From a virus: 20,901 nucleotides of DNA. Made by a program: the position numbers and the translations under genes. The stretch spans positions 1-20,901 of the IMG/VR virus record IMGVR_UViG_3300025282_003454; one strand, written 5' to 3'. Below the pieces are notes generated by a model that was given only the letters and a program-made list of their open reading frames with translations, was not told the DNA's origin and did not search any database. Position 1 is the first letter of the stretch; each line of letters starts with the position of its first letter. This document shows positions 12,488 through 19,500 of this stretch, one piece after another.

Positions 12488-12975
12488 GTACCGATAACTG
12501 GATACCCTGGGAGACACCTCCCAACATGGAAGACCTCGGCAAAAAGGCCGAAGAGCTTTACAAGCTGAGAAACACGATCAAAGACCTGAGAGAGGGAGCG
12601 GATCGTCTGGAGATGGAAATCCGGGCGGGAATGGTCAGGCTTGGAGCGGGGGAGCTTTTACACCCAAGGTTCAAGGTAGAGCTTAAACAACCCGCGCCGA
12701 ACTATAACGATCCGGAGTCAAAGTTGGATCTGAAGGTTTTACTGGAGGAGATAGGCCAGGAGACCCTTGAGGATATGGGAGCATATATTGCCGCCCACCA
12801 GGAAATCATCGATGTAGAGGAGAAATGGTTTGGGACGGGGCTCAACAAGGTCAAAAGACTCGGCACCAAGTATGCCGAGCTTATAGATTCGGCCAGGAGG
12901 CCAAAAGGATTGCCCCGACTGATAGTTGAGGAACATAAGACTCCCACGACCCGGCACGAAGACACGGGGCTTTAA
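12484..12975 (+). CDS. Helical hypothetical protein with coiled coil
   Basis: 163 residues. Residues 15-50 form a probable coiled coil (LGKKAEELYKLRNTIKDLRE onward to MEIRAGM), followed by a helical charged body (LDLKVLLEEIGQETLEDMG) and a basic tail. The size and N-terminal coiled coil recall single-strand annealing or nuclease-inhibitor accessory proteins of phages, but no diagnostic motif allows a family name. It is the longest gene of the second early operon. ATG overlaps the preceding TGA. Confidence 0.7.
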   Translation: MSTDNWIPWETPPNMEDLGKKAEELYKLRNTIKDLREGADRLEMEIRAGMVRLGAGELLHPRFKVELKQPAPNYNDPESKLDLKVLLEEIGQETLEDMGAYIAAHQEIIDVEEKWFGTGLNKVKRLGTKYAELIDSARRPKGLPRLIVEEHKTPTTRHEDTGL

Positions 12976-12976
12976 C

Positions 12977-13186
12977 ATGACAAAAGGAAAAATTGTTTAC
13001 CTCGATAAACTGCCCCACTGTTATTTCTGCGCCATAAAGATCGGCGGCATAGTGGACGCAAAGTATGACGGAAAAACCGTCTATGAGTGGTGGGCCAATA
13101 TGTGCGGAGACTGCTTCAGGGTACACGGGCTTGGTAAGACAGGGATGGGATACGCCCAGGAGTTGCGGATCAAGGAGGAGAAATAA
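12977..13186 (+). CDS. Small protein with two CxxC pairs
   Basis: 69 residues: HCYFCAIK at 14-21 and CGDC at 43-46 with WWANM just before, a treble-clef-like spacing for one zinc. The start at 12977 has a modest GGGG upstream, one base after the preceding TAA. It ends in KEEK; the AAGGAGGAG in its last codons serves the next gene, whose ATG overlaps its TAA (TAATG). Function unknown. Confidence 0.68.
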   Translation: MTKGKIVYLDKLPHCYFCAIKIGGIVDAKYDGKTVYEWWANMCGDCFRVHGLGKTGMGYAQELRIKEEK

Positions 13187-13437
13187 TGTACTGCGTTTTA
13201 TGCGGAAAGAAAAGGCGAAAGTTCTGGGATATTAAGTATCGAATCTGCACCCAGAAATGCGCCGCAATTAGTATGTGGGGTCTTCTTAGTGCATCTGAGG
13301 AGAATAAAAGCCACTGTGAGAAATGTGGGGAATTCATCGGAGGTAGTTGGTGCAGTACCTGTGAACAGATATCGCCTGATGGCTCTGAAGATCCAGAGCT
13401 GAAGACAAGACGGCTGATCTGGGAGGCGGGAGTATGA
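13186..13437 (+). CDS. Cys-rich small protein, probably two zinc sites
   Basis: 83 residues with CVLCGKK at 3-9, CTQKC at 21-25, CEKCGEF at 44-50 and CSTCEQ at 56-61: four paired-Cys motifs, enough for two zinc ribbons. No DNA-binding or catalytic motif beyond that is seen. It is the last clear gene of the second early operon, upstream of tandem hairpins and a terminator. Confidence 0.72.
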   Translation: MYCVLCGKKRRKFWDIKYRICTQKCAAISMWGLLSASEENKSHCEKCGEFIGGSWCSTCEQISPDGSEDPELKTRRLIWEAGV

Positions 13438-13469
13438 ACCTTGCCGATAGCTTAACTCCCGACAAGTAA
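13434..13469 (+). CDS. Possible 11-residue terminal peptide
   Basis: An ATG overlapping the preceding stop (ATGA) with GGGAG just upstream opens 11 codons, MNLADSLTPDK. It ends within the first of two hairpins. The start context is good but so short a frame can easily be chance. Confidence 0.25.
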   Translation: MNLADSLTPDK

Positions 13470-13486
13470 TTACCTCTTACTGTCGG
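13459..13486 (+). other. Hairpin ahead of the terminator
   Basis: CCGACAAGTAA at 13459-13469 pairs with TTACTGTCGG at 13477-13486, ten pairs with one bulged A and a seven-base loop. It lies eight bases before the terminator stem and may protect the transcript end. Confidence 0.5.
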
Positions 13487-13493
13487 ACTCCGG

Positions 13494-13526
13494 AGGAGCG
13501 GGGCTAGCAATCCCGCTCCTTTTTTT
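13494..13526 (+). terminator. Rho-independent terminator of the rightward operon
   Basis: AGGAGCGGG pairs with CCCGCTCCT (nine base pairs, nine-base loop), followed by a run of seven T. It separates the rightward early operon from the convergent leftward block. The opposite strand has no T-run after the stem, so it works in one direction. Confidence 0.9.
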
Positions 13527-13540
13527 ATTATTCAGTACCT

Positions 13541-13690
13541 TCATGGGTGAGCCCCAAAGTACAGTAGTCTTCCCTGGTAATGTATTCCCCAGCATTTTTC
13601 AGTCTGTTCGGCTACTACACCCGGCGAAATAGTTTCCGGATCGACTGCCTCAATTGGGCAGTGTTGTTCATAGGGATCATAATTCTTCAA
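13541..13690 (-). CDS. 49-residue protein directly after an in-frame TAG
   Basis: The frame of the upstream gene stops at TAG (13693-13691) and the very next codon, TTG, begins 48 more codons ending in TGA at 13541. The product is acidic then aromatic (NYDPYEQHCPIEAVDPET, KCWGIHYQGRLLYFG). No Shine-Dalgarno site is visible. It may be a separate gene translated by coupling, a readthrough extension, or the second half of a gene split by a nonsense mutation. The composition is protein-like and it ends the leftward block. Confidence 0.5.
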   Translation of the reverse strand: MKNYDPYEQHCPIEAVDPETISPGVVAEQTEKCWGIHYQGRLLYFGAHP

Positions 13691-13921
13691 CTAGAAAAGT
13701 CTTCGATCCCAGTAAGAAAGTCCGGGATACTTGTAGTCTGGCCTGGCATTCGGTTTAAGCACTGCATATCCAACTCTCACCCAATCTCGATATACTCCAA
13801 TCGGACGAGAACGGCTATTGCACATGACCAGTGACTGCCGAACATAATCCAGATCAGAGCCATCGACCTCCCAAACTATTTCCCATTCCTTATCAAGGTC
13901 GTCTGGGCTTAGATTATTCAT
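13691..13921 (-). CDS. Small hypothetical protein
   Basis: 76 residues from ATG at 13921 (AAGGTG about eight bases upstream; an in-frame TTG at 13927 is less likely). It is acidic at the start (SPDDLDKEWEIVWEVDGSD) and more basic later (RDWVRVGYAVLKPNARPDYK). The repeated strand-like WEIVWEV and VRVGYAVL suggest a small beta fold. No family recognised. The start overlaps the end of the small membrane protein gene by eight bases. The next codon after its TAG opens another frame. Confidence 0.62.
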   Translation of the reverse strand: MNNLSPDDLDKEWEIVWEVDGSDLDYVRQSLVMCNSRSRPIGVYRDWVRVGYAVLKPNARPDYKYPGLSYWDRRLF

Positions 13922-14093
13922 TCTCAAGCACCTTGAGACTCACCCCGCCAAGGAAACCAAATATGCCCCCGATAACTGCCGTCACGATTTCGACGGCTCC
14001 GAGACTCATCCCGACCAGAATAGCTATCACGCTGAATAGAGTGGCGCAGATGATCGCGAGGGCTATCTGGGGTCTTAACTTCCCGTATGACAT
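13914..14093 (-). CDS. Small two-helix membrane protein
   Basis: 59 residues from ATG at 14093, chosen because AGGAGGAT lies six bases upstream; an ATG seven codons earlier (14114) lacks such a site. Two membrane segments are evident, about 9-29 (IALAIICATLFSVIAILVG) and 33-52 (AVEIVTAVIGGIFGFLGG), with a basic start and acidic end. Size and topology would fit a holin, and it lies beyond the tail genes where lysis genes often are, but no endolysin is in the window. Confidence 0.7.
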   Translation of the reverse strand: MSYGKLRPQIALAIICATLFSVIAILVGMSLGAVEIVTAVIGGIFGFLGGVSLKVLENE

Positions 14094-14137
14094 CCGTTTA
14101 TCCTCCTGGTTCATTATCTTCCTTTTTCGGCTTTCTC

Positions 14138-14407
14138 TCAGGAGTTTGCATCCCTGTTGCTGTTTACTTTTAGCCCGCCCTTGCGCGCTCCTATCATTCT
14201 GGACTCCATCATCCTTTTATATCTCGCGGATGTAGTCCAAGGCCCCTTGCCGTCTGTTGAGTTCGGGAAATCCCATTCAACTCCGCAATTAATACAAACC
14301 CCCGTGCTGACTCGACCTTCCATATAGTCTTTGCTTGGACTGTTTAATCTCCAGTATGCCTGAGTACATCCTGTATTGTGTTCTATCTCTAATTGCGGTT
14401 TTGGCAT
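14138..14407 (-). CDS. Small zinc-ribbon-like protein
   Basis: 89 residues from ATG at 14407 (a TTG at 14413 directly follows the upstream stop and is the alternative). C14, then GVCINCG at 36-42 and WDFPNS after it: the C...W...P...G-C-x2-CG layout seen also in the protein at 11189-11398. The C-terminal part is basic. It probably binds one zinc; function unknown. It sits between a membrane-anchored protein gene and the small two-helix membrane protein. Confidence 0.68.
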   Translation of the reverse strand: MPKPQLEIEHNTGCTQAYWRLNSPSKDYMEGRVSTGVCINCGVEWDFPNSTDGKGPWTTSARYKRMMESRMIGARKGGLKVNSNRDANS

Positions 14408-14413
14408 ACTCAA

Positions 14414-15271
14414 CTATCTGATCTGGATGGGTGCTTCTATGACCCCGTCATTGATAGTGTTGATCGTGACAGTCCCATTCGTTCCCAGGGTAAGATCAGC
14501 AGTATTTATATCCGCATCATTTCCGATTTTGACATTTTCCAGGGTGACAGTTCCGGCATGGACGTAATCCAGGTCAAAAACCCCAACCCATGCGGAAACC
14601 CCGTCAAGGATCAGCTTGTCAATAACGACATCATCTCCCGCTGTTGTCTGTCTCAGGATCACCCTGTCAACGTCCATGTCAGCGGCCCTGTAGGATTGAG
14701 TCCCTCGACCGGATGAGATAGTCACATCAGTGGTTGTCGACATGGTTGGCTCGAATGTATGGCCCGCCGCCTGGACTGAAGTCGTGGCATTGAATATATA
14801 AAATTCCGAATAATCAAAACTCATTTTCGGAAATTCCGAGTTGCGTATGATGAGCTCGTCAATCACCAGTAAATCTGAAGTGCTCGTCCCTGAAATTTCG
14901 AATGCTGTCGCGAGCCCCGCTTTCCCCAGATTGATGTTTTTGAACTCCACGATATCGAGCCGGATCCCTGCAGGGAATTGGAGTAAGAGAGTTTGTGATC
15001 GCTCACCTGGAAACTCTGGATCAGTGATCGGATGCCCGATAGTGCTTGGAGCCGTATATGCGGCTCCCAGGGCAGGGTAGTAAATTTCCACTTCTCCAGA
15101 ATTTATAACTACCATAAGCCCCGCCAGGAAACCCAGGGCAACCGCACTCAGGGATACAAGTATCAATCGTCCGCCTCCCAGATATATCCCTCCTGGGAGC
15201 GGGATCTTGAAAGCCCAGAATCGGGGCATTCTTATTCTCAATCTGGGAAAAGAAAACTGTTTAGGTTTCAT
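14414..15271 (-). CDS. Membrane-anchored protein with beta-repeat ectodomain
   Basis: 285 residues from ATG at 15271 (AAAGGA seven bases upstream; a TTG at 15277 is less likely). A basic N-terminus (RLRIRMPRF) precedes one membrane segment at about 34-56 (LILVSLSAVALGFLAGLMVV). Everything after it is strand-rich with repeating hydrophobic and Asp/Asn/Thr positions (LLVIDELIIRNSEF, DDVVIDKLILDG, GTVTLENVKIGNDADINT), like a parallel beta-solenoid outside the membrane. The positive N-terminus suggests it stays inside and the solenoid faces out. It could be a lysis, superinfection-exclusion or envelope-displayed protein; no family is recognised. Neighbour overlaps are short. Confidence 0.72.
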   Translation of the reverse strand: MKPKQFSFPRLRIRMPRFWAFKIPLPGGIYLGGGRLILVSLSAVALGFLAGLMVVINSGEVEIYYPALGAAYTAPSTIGHPITDPEFPGERSQTLLLQFPAGIRLDIVEFKNINLGKAGLATAFEISGTSTSDLLVIDELIIRNSEFPKMSFDYSEFYIFNATTSVQAAGHTFEPTMSTTTDVTISSGRGTQSYRAADMDVDRVILRQTTAGDDVVIDKLILDGVSAWVGVFDLDYVHAGTVTLENVKIGNDADINTADLTLGTNGTVTINTINDGVIEAPIQIR

Positions 15272-15599
15272 CTCCAAATCCTTTACCGCCGAGGCGGGCT
15301 TTTAATTCATCTGCCATGAGGGAACATATAGTGGCGGCGGCGGCTGTCACTGGGGTCGAGAATATAGCGAAAACCAATAATATATTTTGTATATGTGGAG
15401 AAATTGTTGCCGGATTGTTGAGGGTCTTGTAGCAAATTAAAATTCCTAATGCGGTGAAGCTGAGGAATAGAGGACCAACCAGGATAATGACCAAGAGCTG
15501 AGATGGTAGGAGTGTGGTCTTGGTTGCCGCTTCCAGTTCAAATATTTTTTGCTTTGCTTCAAGCAATTCCTCCTGGATGCTTACTTCTGATTCATTCAC
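15261..15599 (-). CDS. Small membrane protein with N-terminal coiled coil
   Basis: 112 residues from GTG at 15599. Residues 5-28 form a charged helix or coiled coil (SIQEELLEAKQKIFELEAAT), then two membrane segments at about 33-57 (LLVIILVGPLFLSFTALGIL) and 70-93 (ILLVFAIFSTPVTAAAATI), ending in a basic tail. No ribosome site is visible; the start overlaps the upstream stop by eight bases, so translation is probably coupled. A holin or similar membrane accessory role is possible. Confidence 0.66.
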   Translation of the reverse strand: MNESEVSIQEELLEAKQKIFELEAATKTTLLPSQLLVIILVGPLFLSFTALGILICYKTLNNPATISPHIQNILLVFAIFSTPVTAAAATICSLMADELKARLGGKGFGDET

Positions 15600-15777
15600 T
15601 TACAAGGTAAGCCAATAAGGCTATGCCCACAAGCGTTATAAGAGATAAAACCATATTCACCAGGGCAATCGTCCTGATCTGATCAATACTCCCCGCTATG
15701 CGCGTTATACGGGGCTCTATCCGGTCTCTGATATCTGTTATCGCCGCTCTGAACTTGAGTTGCTCGGTTGTGCTCAT
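15592..15777 (-). CDS. Small single-span membrane protein
   Basis: 61 residues. An amphipathic helical start (RAAITDIRDRIEPRITRIAG) is followed by one C-terminal membrane segment (ALVNMVLSLITLVGIALLAY). GGGGGAAAG precedes the ATG at 15777. A helix plus C-terminal anchor is seen in phage small membrane proteins near holins and in haemolysin XhlA-like proteins; the match is one of layout only. It clusters with two other small membrane proteins. Confidence 0.68.
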   Translation of the reverse strand: MSTTEQLKFRAAITDIRDRIEPRITRIAGSIDQIRTIALVNMVLSLITLVGIALLAYLVSE

Positions 15778-15812
15778 TTAACTTTCCCCCGGATCTTGTT
15801 TGGCCGAAACTA

Positions 15813-16031
15813 TTAAGACTCAGCTGAGACAAGTTCCTCGACATTTTCTACAAAACCGTTCCCCTGGGCCTTCTCCAGTTCCTCAATCCTTTCCTTCAGC
15901 TTCATCGAGTTTCTCTGTTCGGTAATAATGCCGAACTCCAATTCAGTTATTCGGTTGTTCTTTATATTCAACAACTGCTGAAGCGTCTCGATGGTTTCCT
16001 CTGGTGAAACCTGTTGTTCTTGCTGAGTCAT
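15813..16031 (-). CDS. Small coiled-coil protein
   Basis: 72 residues, largely one coiled coil: IETLQQLLNIKNNRITELEF, then a break and SMKLKERIEELEKAQ, with a Glu-rich end. AGGAGGGTCTT precedes the ATG at 16031. It lies after the tail fibre and two other small proteins on the leftward transcript. It could be a fibre assembly factor or minor virion component; there is no family motif. Confidence 0.68.
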   Translation of the reverse strand: MTQQEQQVSPEETIETLQQLLNIKNNRITELEFGIITEQRNSMKLKERIEELEKAQGNGFVENVEELVSAES

Positions 16032-16040
16032 AAGACCCTC

Positions 16041-16301
16041 CTATTCTGCGGGCGTATACGTCGGCGGCGTTGGTGTTACTTCTGCGGTCAATTGCTTCTC
16101 CGCTGCATGGATAATTCCATTGGCAGCAGAGTTAGCGATATGCACAGACCAAGTATCGTCTGTCAGGTCGGGATTATCTTCACCCCCACGATTCCTGTTC
16201 AACCATGCAATCGCATCAACCCTGACAGCACTGAGAATCGTTGCCGTCTTGGCAGTTCCCCCAGTAACCTGCACGGTGATTTTTACATCTCCAGTTGCCA
16301 T
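16041..16301 (-). CDS. Small hypothetical protein near the tail fibre
   Basis: 86 residues: strand MATGDVKITVQVTGG, helix TATILSAVRVDAIAWLNRN, then a mixed region and a Pro/Thr-rich end (EVTPTPPTYTP). TAGGAGGATTTT precedes the ATG at 16301. Its place directly beyond the tail fibre fits a minor structural or accessory protein. No family recognised. Confidence 0.68.
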   Translation of the reverse strand: MATGDVKITVQVTGGTAKTATILSAVRVDAIAWLNRNRGGEDNPDLTDDTWSVHIANSAANGIIHAAEKQLTAEVTPTPPTYTPAE

Positions 16302-16310
16302 AAAATCCTC

Positions 16311-16541
16311 CTAACTTGATACTGTTCCATCCCATTCCTTGGCAGTCGCCAGAAATGCCGCTACAGCATCGCTATCCATGTCCGTGACGGCTTCCAGTTT
16401 CGTGGTTTTATATGACGCTGTAAATCCTGTTCCATTATCGTTCTTCTGCCAATCCCTCACGGTATTGATTGCACCGTTGATAACCGCCCTAGCCCCATCC
16501 AAGGCTTCCAAGGTCGCCTCGTTCGACTTTGCATCAGCCAT
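16311..16541 (-). CDS. Small hypothetical protein after the tail fibre
   Basis: 76 residues, polar and helical at the start (NEATLEALDGARAVINGAIN), then a variable middle with WQKNDNGTGF and an end with KEWDGTV. GAGGAGGTCAGGA precedes the ATG at 16541, which lies eight bases inside the fibre gene's 3' end. Probably co-translated with the fibre. Possibly a fibre chaperone or minor tail component; function unknown. Confidence 0.66.
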   Translation of the reverse strand: MADAKSNEATLEALDGARAVINGAINTVRDWQKNDNGTGFTASYKTTKLEAVTDMDSDAVAAFLATAKEWDGTVSS

Positions 16542-19500
16542 TCCTGACCTCCTCTAATTCTTTCTCTAGCCTGTTAATTAATCCTTTCATCTCATCGAAC
16601 TGAGCATCCATCCTCTGACGATTCTGGAATGCCGCTGACATGGCAAATTCAAAATCCTTGCCAAGAACAGTGAACACTTCAGGGTTTCCCTCGTTGTCCA
16701 ATGTTCTCTCAATAACCCCCACCTTCTCCATGTAATCAATCCCTTCAGGTTGTCGTAGAGCCATAGCCCTGAAGTCTAAAACGTCATCATGCCATTCCAC
16801 CTTTCCACAGCACTCAAACTGTTCTGCCTCATGTCTCCCACAGGAATCACAAACATAGTCGAATGTCCCTGTCGGATGGGTCGTGTTATATGTCGTCACT
16901 GGTGGAGTTGCATTCGTGATACGCAGAGCGTCATTTGTACCTAATCCATTATTGTTGGAAATAACGAATGCCTGAGAATTGGAATTGTCCAATCCAAGAG
17001 ACCAGTAGATGTTGGTACTTGTAGTCCTGAAGATATTTATAAATGCGTCTGATGAGGTATTTCCCCCATCGATACCAATCTGCAATTCGGCTGAGGAACT
17101 TGCGTCTGCTGAATCATTACGGAGAATTATTTGATTCTTTCCCCCTGAATATTCATTTTCTAACTTGAATTGCCTTGCAGTCCATTCGTTGCCTGCATTC
17201 CCTACGTCAATTATTGAGTTATTACGCATATGAACAGTGCCGTAGAAATTTGTAACACCTCCAGAATCAAGGTCAATTCTTTCAGTACCGTCAATCTCAA
17301 ATGACAGAGCGTTATTAGTATTAATCCTGAAAGGTTCAGTAGCGGAATCAGTAGCAGGGGTATGAATAGTTAAGGTACGGTTATTACTACTTCCCATGTC
17401 TGCTTCTAGTTTAACAAGAGGTAAATTCTCATCGGCAACATTGATATGTAATGGGGAATCTGGAGCCGTAGAGCCAATTCCTACATTCCCATCATGGGCA
17501 ATCGTCACCCTTTCATCGATGGTCGTTGTTGTATTATCCGTAGTGCTGAATACGAGTTTTGTACCCATAGCACTACCGCTCCATGTCTCTGTCGCTTCAG
17601 CATGAATCTTTCCACCTGCTTCAAATGCTGAACCGTTAGAGGCACGGAATAAAATAGCACCCATAACATCATCGGCAGTAAGAGCAGTATGTGTTCCTTC
17701 AGTACCGTTATTACTCTTATCAAGAGCAAGGAATGACGTCTGAGTTGCCGTGGTCGAATAACTTTGTATATACATTGCCGTGTTGCCTGAATCGGAATGT
17801 ATAAATGACCCTGTCGCCCACTGGTTATATGCACTTCCTACGTCATAGATGCCGTTATTCTGGAACATGAATTCGCCACCGTCTTCCACTTCCAACCTCT
17901 TACTACCACTGGTATAAAAGTCTATTTTTCCTTTGTTAGTACCATTAGAACCCCGAATAGACACATCACCTACACCAGAAGAATGGGCTTCTCCGTAAAC
18001 AAATACGGCTCCACCACTCCCTGCCGTATTGTCATGTCCACCCAGTACCGCTGTAAGTCCGTTATCAGCGGTATCACTAGATGACAGAATTAAAAATCCG
18101 TTAGCACTGGATGTGGTAGACCCATATAAGGTGTTTCCAGTGCCACTCCCAATAGTGAGACTATTAGAAAGCCAATCGCCACCTGCGTTGCCTACGTTGA
18201 GTAATGTACCACTAGCATTCAGGTCTACATCTCCATCAAACCTACTCACGCCTGCGTCCACGAAGAGGGCGTAGTTGTTGGTGGCTTCAGTTGGTGCATT
18301 CGGAATCCATAAGGATGCTCCGTTAGTTATTGCCCCACCCGCCTCGCTGAGATTCGGTTCTGTGATTGTCACAGTGGCGGCATTGGTGACAGTTCTTCCT
18401 GTCGTAAGTGAGCCACCTGCCCAAGTACCCGCTAACATCTGGGTTAAATAATCCTCGTCACCAGCATGCCCAGTGATAGCAAGCGAAAGCTGAAGCCCAA
18501 TGCCAACTGTGGAATCCCCACCACTCGTATAAGCCCCACCGATAGTAGTAGCGGCGTAATGATTCCCAGTAGCCTGAAAAACCATCCTTGGAGTAGTTCC
18601 CACAGCAGACCCTTGACCTAACGTCAAAGTATCGTTGCCATCGTCCAACCCGATATGCCAGTCCACGGCGTTGCCGTCAAAGACGATGGCAGTGTCAGCG
18701 GCGGCGGCAGAACCTATTGTGAGGACAGCAGTTGCTCCACCTGATATATCCATAGAGTACGCCGCATTGGTGGCGAATCTAAACCTGTCATTAGCTTGGT
18801 CATAGGCTATAAATCCAATATCGTCATTGTCGTTATCTCCCATAAGCAGATAAGAAATACCAGCATTCCCAGATTGGATTCCCATAAAGGCATTATTGCC
18901 AGTTGAGCCAGAGTTAGCGGCTCTCACACCAGTGGTCTGGGTCATAGTCCCAGCCCCAACAGCCCCTACCTCTACAAACCCATCAAACCTGCTAGTGCCA
19001 TCGTCCACCCAGAGGGCGTAGTCGGCACTACTAGCCCCTTCAGTTGGTGCATCTTCAATGTACAGAGTCGCAGCACTAGTTATCGTATGGCTTGTAGAAA
19101 TGTTAGGTTCTTTTAGGTATAGCGTTGCTGCAACAGACGTATTACCCCCAGTAACAAGGCTATTTGCACCTGAAATCTGACTGCCCATAGACACCAGACT
19201 TACATTCGCACTATCACCAGAATGAGAAGTGACAATAGGTGAGAAAGCTACACCGACAGCATAGGTGGATGCACCACTACTTGTTCCAGTTCCACCAACG
19301 AGCATGTTATATGGTTGTACGCCAGTTCCAAATATTCTCAGGAATGGCGTTGTACCCGGTGCGCTACCAGCACCTAATGCAAGGCTATTTGCACCTGCAT
19401 CCCAGCCGATATGGTAGTCAGGTGTGGTATTGGTATCAAAGTAAACTGTGGAGTCGGCAGTAGCTGCACTACCCAGTTGCAGGGTCGGGCTTATGCCACC

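Noticed and set aside
13541-14416. TAG recoding in this phage
   Set aside because: Two in-frame TAG-TTG junctions suggested it, but other genes end normally in TAA and TGA, at least one other TAG (2228-2230) closes a gene at a sensible place, and no suppressor tRNA is seen.
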